A DNA stretch of 64,000 nt from CALKAL01 sp051846895 (GTDB taxonomy: Bacteria > Bacillota > Bacilli > Bacillales > Alkalibacillaceae): the NCBI GenBank assembly GCA_051846895.1, contig JBPYCQ010000002.1, positions 1 through 64,000 on the forward strand. Reading direction: 5' to 3'. The translations under genes and the position numbers were made by a program. The notes beneath the pieces were generated by a model that worked only from the letters and a program-made list of their open reading frames with translations, was not told the DNA's origin and searched no databases. Positions 7,175 through 15,441 of this stretch are shown here, in pieces. Every line of letters starts with the position of its first letter. Positions within the stretch are counted from its first letter, which is position 1.

Positions 7175-8566
7175 ATGAAAAGAAGAATGGCTGAACCATA
7201 CAAAATTAAGGCAGTTGAACCGTTAAACATTTTAACGAAAGAAGAACGGGAAAGGCAGTTAGAAAAGGCTGGTTATAACACGTTTCTAATTGACTCTGAA
7301 GCTGTTTATATTGATTTGTTAACAGATAGTGGAACAAGTGCTATGAGTGATAAACAGTGGGGTGCACTCATGGTTGGAGATGAAGCGTATGCTGGTAGCC
7401 GAAGTTGGTACCGCTTACAAAAAGCTGTTCAAGATATTTATGGGTATAAATATGTCACGCCAACTCACCAAGGACGTGGGGCTGAAAATTTACTTTCACA
7501 GCTTAAAGTTAAAGAAGGTGATTATGTCCCAGGAAATATGTATTTTACGACAACCCGTGCACATCAAGAGTTAAATGGTGGAACGTTTGTCGATGTCATT
7601 ATCGATGAAGCACATGATCCAGACGTTGAACTTGATTTCAAGGGAAATATTGATCTGAATAAATTGGAACGCCTAATCAGTGAAGTGGGTGCTGAAAAAA
7701 TACCTTATGTATGTTTAGCAGTAACAGTAAACATGGCGGGTGGGCAACCAGTAAGTATGCAAAATATGCGCGATGTTTATGAACTTTGTCAAAAACATGG
7801 AATTGACGTTATGTATGATGCCACTAGATGTGTTGAAAATGCTTATTTTATAAAAGAGCGTGAAGCTGGTTATGAAAATAAATCCATACGTGATATTTTG
7901 AAAGAGATGTTTTCTTATTCTGATGGATGTACAATGAGTGGAAAAAAAGATGCCCTCGTAAATATTGGCGGTTTTCTTGCTATGAACGATGAAGAGCTTT
8001 ACACGCGTTCTAGAGAGCTTGTTGTTGTATATGAGGGAATGCCGACATACGGAGGCATGGCTGGCCGTGACATGGAAGCGATGGCTCAAGGAATTTACGA
8101 AGCTGCTGATGATCATTATGCAGAGCATCGTATCCATCAAGTTCGTTATCTAGGAGACCAGTTAATTGAAGCTGGGATACCAATAGTACGACCGATTGGA
8201 GGACATGCGATATTCTTAGATGCTAGAAAATTTTTACCGCATTTAAAACAAGAACAATTCCCATCTCAAGCTCTAGCAGCAGCCCTATATTTAGATTCAG
8301 GTGTCCGTTCAATGGAAAGAGGAATTGTCTCAGCTGGAAGAAATAAAGAAACAGGAGAACATAACCAACCAAAATTAGAATTAGTGAGATTAACAATACC
8401 TAGACGAGTATATACGAATAATCATATGGATGTTGTCGCAGACTCCGTTATTTCGTTGTATGAGAAACGTGAATCAATTAGTGGATTACAAATGGTTTAT
8501 GAACCGCCTACACTGCGCTTCTTCAATGCACGATTCAAACCACTCAATGATCAGTTATTTAAATAA
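7175..8566 (+). CDS. tpl: tyrosine phenol-lyase (beta-tyrosinase)
   Basis: A 463-residue PLP enzyme of the tryptophanase/tyrosine phenol-lyase family. It splits L-tyrosine into phenol, pyruvate and ammonia. The PLP lysine is in TMSGKKDALVNIGG (Lys258 likely). Features that separate tyrosine phenol-lyase from tryptophanase are present: GNMYFTTTR with Thr125, and GVRSMERGIVSAGR with Arg382, matching Thr124 and Arg381 of the Citrobacter freundii enzyme as I remember it. Tryptophanases have IRAVEIG in the second place. The C-terminal LRFFNARF also matches the tyrosine enzyme. GAGGAG lies 11 bases before the ATG. No tyrosine transporter or TyrR-like regulator adjoins it. The subfamily call is from memory of sequences, not a search. 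Confidence 0.85.
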   Translation: MKRRMAEPYKIKAVEPLNILTKEERERQLEKAGYNTFLIDSEAVYIDLLTDSGTSAMSDKQWGALMVGDEAYAGSRSWYRLQKAVQDIYGYKYVTPTHQGRGAENLLSQLKVKEGDYVPGNMYFTTTRAHQELNGGTFVDVIIDEAHDPDVELDFKGNIDLNKLERLISEVGAEKIPYVCLAVTVNMAGGQPVSMQNMRDVYELCQKHGIDVMYDATRCVENAYFIKEREAGYENKSIRDILKEMFSYSDGCTMSGKKDALVNIGGFLAMNDEELYTRSRELVVVYEGMPTYGGMAGRDMEAMAQGIYEAADDHYAEHRIHQVRYLGDQLIEAGIPIVRPIGGHAIFLDARKFLPHLKQEQFPSQALAAALYLDSGVRSMERGIVSAGRNKETGEHNQPKLELVRLTIPRRVYTNNHMDVVADSVISLYEKRESISGLQMVYEPPTLRFFNARFKPLNDQLFK

Positions 8567-8576
8567 AAAGTTTTGA

Positions 8577-8607
8577 AAATGCCCCTAAAAAAATGGGGCA
8601 TTTTTTT
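8577..8607 (+). terminator. terminator after tyrosine phenol-lyase
   Basis: AAATGCCCC pairs with GGGGCATTT around an A-rich loop and is followed by seven T. Confidence 0.88.
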
Positions 8608-8770
8608 GTTGTTTTAAGAGGGTGGAGTGTTAATAACTTAACCGAAAACACGACTTTTAAAACACTTATTAAGTGGTGGATATTGAAAATATTACAGCTG
8701 TAAATCAAGGATATTTTTTAAAAAAATCTGCAAAATATGAAGGAATCATAATTAGATTGGAGGGAGAGTT

Positions 8771-9577
8771 TTGCTTAAAATTTTCAAACCATTTGTAGGA
8801 TTATTAATGGTGCTGTTCTTGTTTACAGCTTGTAATGACGCGGATGATACATTAAGGGAAACCGGTAACGATATTAGAAATGTAAGTTTTGGACCTGGAA
8901 CTGGCACAAACGATATGTTAGAACATAACACTGGCCGGAATACACCTGCCTATCCTTTTGGAACAGGTGACCGAGCTGAGAATAATGATGGATCACTCTT
9001 CCCTTACCAAAAAGACCGCGGCTTTGAATATGATAAACAATATGACTTTGATGGTGATGAGCATTTAGATAGACGTAATAATGACAATAACCAATTCAAT
9101 AGGACGAATAATCGTACAGTACAAAATAATACCAACAATCAACAAACACAAAATAATAATGTTAACAATCGTGCTAATTCAACGCAAAATGCAAGTGAAT
9201 TCGTTCAAGAAGTAATCCGACTAACGAATGAAGAACGTCGTAAAAGTGGGTTACCTGATTTGAAAATGGATGCGGAATTAAACAAAGTTGCACAAATCAA
9301 AGCTGAAGATATGGCAGCTCAAGGATATTTTAGTCACCAATCACCAACTTATGGATCTCCATTTGATATGTTGAAACAATTTAATGTTGATTATTCTGTT
9401 GCTGCTGAAAATATTGCTGCAGGGCAGACTAGTCCAGAAAATGTTGTTCAAGTTTGGATGAATAGTGAAGGACACCGTGCGAATATTTTAAATAAACGAG
9501 TCACACACATTGGTGTTGGTTATGAAGAGGGCGGATCGATGCGGACGTATTGGTCACAAATGTTCATAGCCAAATAA
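8771..9577 (+). CDS. CAP/SCP domain lipoprotein (YkwD-like)
   Basis: A 268-residue secreted protein. It starts at TTG, seven bases after GGAGGGAG. A lipoprotein signal ends in LFLFTAC, so the mature Cys21 should be lipid-anchored. Residues 25-90 are low complexity and acidic, and residues 95-135 are rich in Asn and Gln, a flexible tether. The CAP (cysteine-rich secretory/PR-1-like) domain fills about residues 140-268, with the signature ENIAAGQTSPENVVQVWMNS and GHRANILN, and His/Glu residues in SHQSP and AAENIA. It resembles Bacillus YkwD, including the absence of disulfide cysteines. The function of bacterial CAP proteins is not settled. Confidence 0.85.
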   Translation: MLKIFKPFVGLLMVLFLFTACNDADDTLRETGNDIRNVSFGPGTGTNDMLEHNTGRNTPAYPFGTGDRAENNDGSLFPYQKDRGFEYDKQYDFDGDEHLDRRNNDNNQFNRTNNRTVQNNTNNQQTQNNNVNNRANSTQNASEFVQEVIRLTNEERRKSGLPDLKMDAELNKVAQIKAEDMAAQGYFSHQSPTYGSPFDMLKQFNVDYSVAAENIAAGQTSPENVVQVWMNSEGHRANILNKRVTHIGVGYEEGGSMRTYWSQMFIAK

Positions 9578-9583
9578 AAAAGG

Positions 9584-9618
9584 AACTCCTGCTTTATTCG
9601 ATTAAGGCAGGAGTTTTG
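9584..9618 (+). terminator. bidirectional terminator after the CAP lipoprotein
   Basis: AACTCCTGCTTTA pairs with TAAGGCAGGAGTT, followed by TTT; upstream A-run could serve the opposite strand gene as well. Confidence 0.8.
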
Positions 9619-9681
9619 CTATGCGGATAAAGTAGCGGTTATAAAAATTTATGCTTATATTCTGGTTTTGGAAGCATGCAT

Positions 9682-10026
9682 TCATTTTTTTTTACCGAAC
9701 CATTTATATCGATTATTGGCAATTAAGTTATATAAGGGATCGCGGATAAATTTTGGGATAATGATAAAAATGAATAAACATTTCCACCAACCAGGTAAGT
9801 TTTTGCAAATATGGAGTGCGGCGGTTGATTTTGTATAAACCTTATCATTTTTTATTAAAACAAAGCTATTTAGACTTACTTCTTGGTTATGTTTCTGAAG
9901 AAGTTCTTCGGCTATGTCACTTTGTAGTGAGGCGAAGCGAAATTGGTCTTTAGGGTCTCGATTAATTAAAAATTGAACAACGTTGTTACAGAGGTTACAA
10001 ACACCATCAAAAAGAACGATATTCAT
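9682..10026 (-). CDS. thiol-disulfide oxidoreductase, DCC family (DUF393, YuxK-like)
   Basis: A 114-residue thioredoxin-like protein of the DCC family, named after its motif, which here reads FDGVCNLCNN near the N terminus (a CxxC pair). The later part, with FRFASLQSD and SFVLIKNDKVYTKSTAAL, matches the family. I placed the start at ATG 10026, seven bases after GGTGAGGT; an upstream in-frame ATG lies inside the preceding gene. It follows the zinc-finger membrane protein gene by 10 bp and is probably cotranscribed. The substrate of the predicted dithiol chemistry is unknown. Confidence 0.82.
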   Translation of the reverse strand: MNIVLFDGVCNLCNNVVQFLINRDPKDQFRFASLQSDIAEELLQKHNQEVSLNSFVLIKNDKVYTKSTAALHICKNLPGWWKCLFIFIIIPKFIRDPLYNLIANNRYKWFGKKK

Positions 10027-10036
10027 ACTCAACACC

Positions 10037-10333
10037 TCACCATAGCGGTTCTTCTTCATCCGTTAATTCAAATAAAAATGGGAAAATGAAAATAGTAATC
10101 ACTCCAATAAGCCCTGCAATCCCGAAAGTTAATGGTAAGCTAATCTTAAAAAGTTGAAGAATTATCATGACAATTGGGATGACCACGACAAAATACATAC
10201 TTTGTTTACGGCTTTTCGCGGTGTAGTACATTTGTTTATGACAGTTTGGACACTTAAGACCGACCTTAGGAATGAGTCCTGTATGAATAGATTGTATATA
10301 GGAAATTTTGTGATTGCAATTTTTACAAGTCAT
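10037..10333 (-). CDS. TIGR04104-type small zinc-finger membrane protein
   Basis: A 98-residue protein with two CxxC knuckles near the N terminus (Cys3/Cys6 and Cys28/Cys31) separated by 21 residues, the pattern called cxxc_20_cxxc in Bacillus. Two hydrophobic segments follow (about residues 46-65 and 68-88), so the zinc knuckle probably sits on the cytoplasmic side of the membrane. An acidic tail, TDEEEP, ends the protein. It is the first gene of a two-gene unit with the DCC oxidoreductase. Function is unknown. Confidence 0.75.
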   Translation of the reverse strand: MTCKNCNHKISYIQSIHTGLIPKVGLKCPNCHKQMYYTAKSRKQSMYFVVVIPIVMIILQLFKISLPLTFGIAGLIGVITIFIFPFLFELTDEEEPLW

Positions 10334-10424
10334 GCAGCTTCACATCCTTGAAAAGTAATATGCTATTATAATCATAATAACATAATATTCTTACAAAAGT
10401 TTTGAATTAAGTTGAGGTGATGTT

Positions 10425-11120
10425 ATGTCAAAAATATTAGTTGTTGAAGATGAAGAGAAAATTGCTCGAGTATTAGAGCTTGAATTGACATATGAAGGTT
10501 ATGAAGTCGTAAAAGCAAGTGCTGGATATGATGGACTTGAATTGTATCGTAGCCAAACATGGGATCTTATTTTATTAGATATTATGTTGCCGGAGATGAG
10601 TGGCATAGAGCTTTTACGTCGGATTAGAAAAGATGATGAAGCAACACCCGTCATATTATTAACGGCCAAGGATTCGATTGAAGATAAAGTAACGGGATTA
10701 GACCTTGGAGCAAATGATTATATAACAAAGCCATTTCAAATTGAAGAACTGTTAGCGAGGATTCGGGTGGCATTGCGAAATAATAAGAAAGATGATGACA
10801 ATGTGGCTCAAGATTGGTTAACGTTTAACGATTTAAAATTGAATGTAGGAACTAGAGAAGTATATCGAGGTGAGCGATTAATTGAATTAACGCCTAAAGA
10901 ATTCGACCTGCTCATTTTTTTATTAGAAAATAAAAGACAAGTACTAACAAGGGAACAAATTCTGGATAAAGTGTGGGGATACGATTATATTGGCGATACG
11001 AATATAGTCGATGTTTATATTCGATATTTAAGAAAGAAAATTGACACCGAAGCAGATGATGACGTTATTCACACTGTAAGAGGTGTCGGTTATGTCTTAA
11101 AGGATGTCCAAACACAATGA
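10425..11120 (+). CDS. ykoG: OmpR-family response regulator (YkoG/ArlR-like)
   Basis: A 231-residue response regulator. The receiver domain (residues 1-120) has the acidic pocket VVEDEEK, the phosphoacceptor Asp52 in LLDIMLPEMSG, and the conserved Thr/Ser and Lys in LLTAKDS. The OmpR winged helix fills residues 130-228, with LTPKEFDLLIFLLEN and TVRGVGYVL. The gene overlaps the following histidine kinase gene by four bases (ATGA). Two PepSY-domain genes follow, which is the content of the Bacillus subtilis ykoGHIJ locus, so I use that name for the pair. The signal is unknown; PepSY partners suggest a cell-envelope or protease-related stimulus. Confidence 0.85.
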   Translation: MSKILVVEDEEKIARVLELELTYEGYEVVKASAGYDGLELYRSQTWDLILLDIMLPEMSGIELLRRIRKDDEATPVILLTAKDSIEDKVTGLDLGANDYITKPFQIEELLARIRVALRNNKKDDDNVAQDWLTFNDLKLNVGTREVYRGERLIELTPKEFDLLIFLLENKRQVLTREQILDKVWGYDYIGDTNIVDVYIRYLRKKIDTEADDDVIHTVRGVGYVLKDVQTQ

Positions 11121-12472
11121 AGTTAAAAAATAAATTGTTTTTATCAACGTCATTCTTATTTATATTGATAATGACCATCGTTTCAATAACGATTTATTTT
11201 ACTTTTTCTAATATAACTTACGACAGAGAAATTGAAAGAGTGGAAGCAACAGGCCAAAACGTTGTGAATAGTATTCAAGGTGCGGGTAACCAATTTCCAA
11301 TTCAAGATTTGCTTCATGTCTCTGTACCAACGAATGGGATGATTCGTATTGTTACAAGTGAGTCTATTTTAGCGATGGCCGTCTCGGGTGAACGTGCTGA
11401 ATTAGCTGATTTAAGCATAGACTTTCAGGCTGGAAAACAGATGGAGGTCATTGAATTAAATAATGAAAAGTTTGGATTCGTTCAGTTCCCTATGATTTGG
11501 CATAATGGACAAGTTTCTTATTTTCAATTTATTGAAAGCTTTGAGTCAGTACAAAATAATTTAGATATATTAGCGTTAGTGCTAATTATTGTGACGGTCA
11601 TTGCCATCATTCCAATAGTAATATCAGGTAGAGTTTTATCTGATGTCATTATTAGACCGATTCATTCGTTAATTGAGACGATGAATGAAATTAGAAGTCG
11701 AAATACGTTTAAACATATTCCACTTGAGAAACAGTCAAATGATGAGCTTTATACGATGAGCCAAACATTTAACGCCATGATTGATTTACTTAAAGAAAAT
11801 TATGAAAGGCAAGAAGCGTTTGTTTCGAACGCATCGCATGAATTGAGAACACCTTTAACTGTCATTGAAAGTTATTCGAATTTGTTAAAGCGACGGGGAT
11901 TAGAGCGGCCAGAAGTCGTGATGGAATCGATTGAAGCCATTCATTCCGAAGCTTTGCGCATGAAAGATTTAACTGAGCAACTATTACTTTTAGCAAGACG
12001 TGATAAAGATTGGGTATTAACGATTGAAGAAGTTTCTTTGCAAAAGTTATTAACTCAAATTGCTACGTATATTGAAAGGGCGTATAAACGTCAGGTAGAA
12101 CTAACAGTTGAGAACGATGTGATTATCTCTACAGATGAAAAGAAATTGCATCAACTCCTTTACATTTTTATTGATAATGCTAGGAAATATAGTCAAGATT
12201 TAATTGAGTTAAAGCTTTTTCAACATGACTCTAGTGCAGTTATTGTTATTAGAGACTGGGGTATTGGAATTCCAGAAGAAGCTATGGATCAAATATTTGA
12301 CCGCTTTTATCGGGTTGATGAAGCACGAACGCGGGAAGAAGGTGGAAGCGGATTGGGTCTCGCCTTAGCAAAAGAGATAGCCGAAGCACTACACATTGAT
12401 ATTGACGTTCAAAGTGAATTAAATAAAGGAACAACTATCATTTTAACGGTAAATTCATTGTCTTCTCATTAA
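11117..12472 (+). CDS. ykoH: sensor histidine kinase (YkoH/ArlS-like)
   Basis: A 451-residue membrane kinase. The first membrane segment is at about residues 9-31, an extracellular sensor region of some 115 residues follows, and the second segment is at about 149-172. HAMP spans roughly 173-225. The phosphoaccepting His241 is in NASHELRTPLTV. The ATPase domain shows an N box (DNARKYS), G1 box (RDWGIGIPEE) and G2 box (GGSGLGLALAKEIAE). Four-base overlap with the response regulator implies translational coupling. It presumably phosphorylates the upstream regulator. The stop is 60 bp before the first PepSY gene. Confidence 0.88.
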   Translation: MKLKNKLFLSTSFLFILIMTIVSITIYFTFSNITYDREIERVEATGQNVVNSIQGAGNQFPIQDLLHVSVPTNGMIRIVTSESILAMAVSGERAELADLSIDFQAGKQMEVIELNNEKFGFVQFPMIWHNGQVSYFQFIESFESVQNNLDILALVLIIVTVIAIIPIVISGRVLSDVIIRPIHSLIETMNEIRSRNTFKHIPLEKQSNDELYTMSQTFNAMIDLLKENYERQEAFVSNASHELRTPLTVIESYSNLLKRRGLERPEVVMESIEAIHSEALRMKDLTEQLLLLARRDKDWVLTIEEVSLQKLLTQIATYIERAYKRQVELTVENDVIISTDEKKLHQLLYIFIDNARKYSQDLIELKLFQHDSSAVIVIRDWGIGIPEEAMDQIFDRFYRVDEARTREEGGSGLGLALAKEIAEALHIDIDVQSELNKGTTIILTVNSLSSH

Positions 12473-12532
12473 ATTTTAATCTTTACTAATTAAAATGAAC
12501 GTAAACAATGATTTTTGAAAGGCTGAATCACT

Positions 12533-13378
12533 ATGAATAAAGAAAAATTAATATGGATGCTAGGTGGCGCAATAATTACAATTGTCATTTTTATTTTAGC
12601 GCAGCAGTTCGTTTTTGGCACGACTTCAGCTGAACAATTGACAGAAAATGAGGCTAAAGAAATTGTTTTATCAACCTATCAAGGACAAATTGAGGAAGTA
12701 ATAGATGAGGGTGAAACTTTTTCAATAAAAATTGAACTAAATGAGGGAACCTATATTGTTTTAATCGATAAACATACTGGAGATGTAGAAGACATTAAGT
12801 TAATTAAAGTGAATCAAAATAATGGTGTTGTTGTTGATCGAAATGAAACTAATCAAGAAAATGAAAATGAGACAATAGATGATGATGAAAATGACAATGA
12901 TACTAACGATAATATCCAAGACGACGATGTTCCTAATGAAGAAGACGAAAAAATAGAAAAGGATGCTGCTGAAAAAATAGCGAAAGATTCTGAGCATGGC
13001 GAAATAACGAATAGCCAGTATGTTGAGGAAAAAGATGAAAAATATTATAGAGTTGAAATTGAGAATGATCAAGAAATAGTTACTCTAAAAATTAATGCAT
13101 TAACTGGCGAAATAACAGCTAGGAAAAAAGATAATAAAGAACAATCTACGTTATTAACAGAAGATGAAGCAGTTCAAATTGCATTAGGTCAAGTTACTGG
13201 TGAAATCGATGATATTGATATGCGGAAGATTGATGGTACGATTTATTTTCTTATTGAAATAGAAACAATTGGAGGACTTGATGCCGTTGTACAAGTGAAC
13301 GGAATTACCGGTAAGACGACTATACTTTGGGAAGATATAGAAGATGACGAAGATGACGAAGGTCAAGACGAGAGCTAG
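12533..13378 (+). CDS. PepSY domain protein, membrane-anchored (YkoI-like position)
   Basis: A 281-residue protein with one N-terminal membrane segment (about residues 8-28) and an extracellular part made of three PepSY-like modules at roughly residues 35-92, 145-205 and 215-272. Each ends in a pattern such as LTGEI or KHTGDVED. An Asn/Asp/Glu-rich linker (about residues 100-145) separates the first two. PepSY domains occur in protease propeptides and in envelope regulators, where they are thought to bind or inhibit peptidases. It follows the two-component genes in the same direction, so it may be a target or accessory of that system. Bacillus subtilis YkoI is shorter, with fewer modules. Confidence 0.8.
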   Translation: MNKEKLIWMLGGAIITIVIFILAQQFVFGTTSAEQLTENEAKEIVLSTYQGQIEEVIDEGETFSIKIELNEGTYIVLIDKHTGDVEDIKLIKVNQNNGVVVDRNETNQENENETIDDDENDNDTNDNIQDDDVPNEEDEKIEKDAAEKIAKDSEHGEITNSQYVEEKDEKYYRVEIENDQEIVTLKINALTGEITARKKDNKEQSTLLTEDEAVQIALGQVTGEIDDIDMRKIDGTIYFLIEIETIGGLDAVVQVNGITGKTTILWEDIEDDEDDEGQDES

Positions 13379-13415
13379 AACATAGCTCTTTTTTTGTTTT
13401 AATCTACGATGGGTG

Positions 13416-13466
13416 TTGTTCAAAGTGGGGCTGTAATTGCTCAAAGTAGAACTGTGAGAACTCAAA
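13416..13466. repeat. three-copy 21-bp periodic array, inverted relative of the 6.9-kb array
   Basis: On the reverse strand the words TTTGAGTTC, TTTGAGCAA and TTTGAACAA occur exactly 21 bp apart (forward-strand positions 13458, 13437 and 13416). Their 12-bp spacers (TCACAGTTCTAC and TTACAGCCCCAC, reverse strand) resemble spacers of the larger array. It lies between the two PepSY genes. The remaining bases of this 222-bp gap are AT-rich, with no gene that I can support. Confidence 0.8.
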
Positions 13467-13600
13467 TAAATCTTTAACAACTAGACGAACTAATTACTTT
13501 CTTACCTTTTTCTAATCATTTTTTAATTTTCCATTCTCTAATTTCTCATTTCGGACGTGTATCTTGTAATTAGAATTAAATAGTTCAAGGAGGAAATGAA

Positions 13601-14338
13601 ATGAAGAAAAAGTTATTAGTAGGTTTTATTGCAAGTGTCGTAGCTGTTGGTGGTGCCATTGGCGCATCAGCATTGAGTGATTCATTAAGTTTAAATAGTA
13701 ACAGCAAGGCTAAAGTTGAAGTCGATGAGGAAGTGGAAGCAATGGTCTCATTAGATACAAACACATTAATTTCGGTTGATGAATTATACGACATTGTTTT
13801 AAGTGAAGTTGACGGAGTCATTGAAGAAATAGAACTTGAAGCAGATAACGAACATAAGGTTTATTTTGAAGTTGAAGTACATCAAGAGAATGTAGAATAT
13901 AAAGTGTATGTTGATGCTTATTCTGGTGAAGTTTTAAAAGTGAAGAAAGACGATGATGTAAGTAAAAATAAAGTGACGGTAAAAAGTGAGTCTAATACTC
14001 AAGTGAATGCAGAAACAATTCAATTAAATAATCAAAAGCCTAAGAAAGAAATGACTTCCAATCAAAAAACTGAAGTAAAAACTGAAACGGATGAATCGAA
14101 AGAGACAAAAATAGAAAACAAACAAAAAACTGAATCAAAACAATCAATTATAAGCAAAGATCAAGCAGTTAATATTGCTTTAGGTTTAGCAAGCGGTCAA
14201 GTAACAGAGGTTGAGTTAGATGAAGATGATGGACACTTATATTATGAAATTGAAATTGAAGGTCTAGTCGAAGCAGAAATCAAAGTAGATGCTCTTACTG
14301 GAAATGTTATTGAATTTGAATTAGATCTTGAGGATTAA
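13601..14338 (+). CDS. PepSY domain protein with signal peptide (YkoJ-like position)
   Basis: A 245-residue exported protein. The signal peptide is residues 1-26 (basic start, hydrophobic core, AIGASALSD cleavage region). Two PepSY modules are at about residues 55-112 and 187-244, both with acidic composition and the ending pattern AYSGEVLKVKK or ALTGNVIEFE. A Lys/Glu/Thr/Ser-rich linker of about 70 residues joins them. AAGGAGG is seven bases before the ATG. It is the last gene of the two-component/PepSY block and ends near hairpins on both strands. The separation of 222 bp from the previous gene suggests it may have its own promoter. Confidence 0.8.
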   Translation: MKKKLLVGFIASVVAVGGAIGASALSDSLSLNSNSKAKVEVDEEVEAMVSLDTNTLISVDELYDIVLSEVDGVIEEIELEADNEHKVYFEVEVHQENVEYKVYVDAYSGEVLKVKKDDDVSKNKVTVKSESNTQVNAETIQLNNQKPKKEMTSNQKTEVKTETDESKETKIENKQKTESKQSIISKDQAVNIALGLASGQVTEVELDEDDGHLYYEIEIEGLVEAEIKVDALTGNVIEFELDLED

Positions 14339-14362
14339 AAAAACACGCTATATTTAAGCGTG
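14335..14362 (-). terminator. reverse-strand terminator of the 47-residue peptide gene
   Basis: Read on the reverse strand, CACGCT pairs with AGCGTG and is followed by a run of seven T that overlaps the end of the PepSY gene. Confidence 0.6.
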
Positions 14363-14374
14363 ATTAAATAAATG

Positions 14375-14406
14375 GGAGTGGCATTTTTGTCACTCTCTTT
14401 TAATTT
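14375..14406 (+). terminator. probable forward terminator of the PepSY gene
   Basis: GAGTG pairs with CACTC around a T-rich loop and is followed by TCTTTTAATTT. Confidence 0.5.
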
Positions 14407-14548
14407 ATTTAAAAAGCTTTTTAAGCAATTTTCCTGTTGATTTACCTGCCATACGCCTTCCAATGCGTTTTCCAACTCTCCCTCTTTTTACAGCATCAAC
14501 ATCATTCCAAATTCGTAAAAACTTATAAATCTTTGATTTAAGACTCAC
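14405..14548 (-). CDS. short basic peptide of unknown function
   Basis: A 47-residue peptide starting at GTG, six bases after GAGGTGAG on the reverse strand, and ending at TAA. It opens with SLKSKIYKFLRIWNDVDAV and continues with a Gly/Arg/Lys-rich tail (RVGKRIGRRMAGKSTG). Strong positive charge and a glycine-rich tail suggest a nucleic-acid-binding or membrane-active peptide; I recall similar short proteins in other Bacillaceae but cannot name the family. A reverse-strand terminator lies just beyond it, which supports a real transcription unit. Confidence 0.6.
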   Translation of the reverse strand: MSLKSKIYKFLRIWNDVDAVKRGRVGKRIGRRMAGKSTGKLLKKLFK

Positions 14549-14660
14549 TTATGACTCACCTCAACTTCCATAATGTTTAATAATAATATAACATAATCAT
14601 TGAAATATTTTCCTCGATGAGATAATATAGAATTAGCAAAAAAAGCAGAATATTAAAAGT

Positions 14661-14746
14661 CCACAAGGGGAGCCGAATGGCTGAGAGTGAACAATTGAGT
14701 TCAGACCCTTTGAACCTGTTAGTTAGTACTAGCGTAGGGATGTGGC
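14661..14746 (+). promoter_or_regulatory. TPP riboswitch (THI element) aptamer
   Basis: The thi-box core is present in order: CCACAAGGGGAGCC, GGCTGAGAG, GACCCTTTGAACCTG, CTAGCGTAGGGA and the closing TGTGG that pairs with CCACA. It lies 94 bp upstream of thiT. Thiamine pyrophosphate binding should lower thiT expression through the downstream hairpin. Confidence 0.97.
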
Positions 14747-14758
14747 TTTATCAATGGT

Positions 14759-14807
14759 GCAATGCTGGGTAAATCCATGATGAGGCCTCCCGTGCATTGC
14801 TTTTTTT
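14759..14807 (+). terminator. expression-platform terminator of the TPP riboswitch
   Basis: GCAATGC (14759-14765) pairs with GCATTGC (14794-14800), followed by seven T. It lies between the aptamer and the thiT ribosome-binding site, as expected for transcriptional attenuation. Confidence 0.85.
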
Positions 14808-14839
14808 GTGCTTAAAAAGAGAAAAGGGGAGGAATTGTC

Positions 14840-15403
14840 GTGCAAAATAAAAGAACGCTTATGTTAGTTGAGATTGCCGTTTTTGCGACTTTAGCATTTG
14901 TTCTAGACTTTTTTACATTATTTAAAATGCCTCAAGGTGGTTCGGTAAACTTAAGCATGATTCCGGTATTTATTGTAGCATTTAGATGGGGGTTAAAAGC
15001 AGGTCTTGCATCTGGCTTTATATTTGGACTTTTACAGTTAATATATGCTGGTATTGCCATCGATATTGTTCAAGCTGTTTTTGAATATGTCGTTGCGTTT
15101 TTCGTATTAGGTTTTGCTGGATTATTTTCTAAGCAAATTATTTCAGCGTTAAATAATAATAATAGAGCGTCTATTACACTTTGGATTATCGTTGCAACAT
15201 TTATCGCAAGTATGTTAAGATTCTTAGCGCACTTTACAGCAGGTATTGTATGGTGGTCACATTTCACACCAGAAGGACAGACGGTATGGGGTTATTCATT
15301 CGTTTATAATATCACATACATGTTACCGTGTTTCTTAATTTCTGCTGCATTTTGTATTATCGTATTTACGTCTAGACCGCAGCTTATTGTTAAAAGTGCT
15401 TAA
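14840..15403 (+). CDS. thiT: ECF transporter S component ThiT (thiamine)
   Basis: A 187-residue membrane protein with six hydrophobic segments, the substrate-binding S component of an energy-coupling factor transporter for thiamine. It starts at GTG, eight bases after GGGGAGG. The family segment GGSVNLSMIPVFIVAFRWG and the later aromatic run HFTAGIVWWSHFTPEG, which supply thiamine-binding residues in studied ThiT, are clear. The ATPase and T components (EcfA, EcfA', EcfT) are not in this window and are normally encoded with ribosomal protein genes. The TPP riboswitch upstream confirms the substrate. It ends at a hairpin and is monocistronic. Confidence 0.95.
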   Translation: MQNKRTLMLVEIAVFATLAFVLDFFTLFKMPQGGSVNLSMIPVFIVAFRWGLKAGLASGFIFGLLQLIYAGIAIDIVQAVFEYVVAFFVLGFAGLFSKQIISALNNNNRASITLWIIVATFIASMLRFLAHFTAGIVWWSHFTPEGQTVWGYSFVYNITYMLPCFLISAAFCIIVFTSRPQLIVKSA

Positions 15404-15441
15404 TTCGATCTATAACATATAATTATTACATTTATACTATC

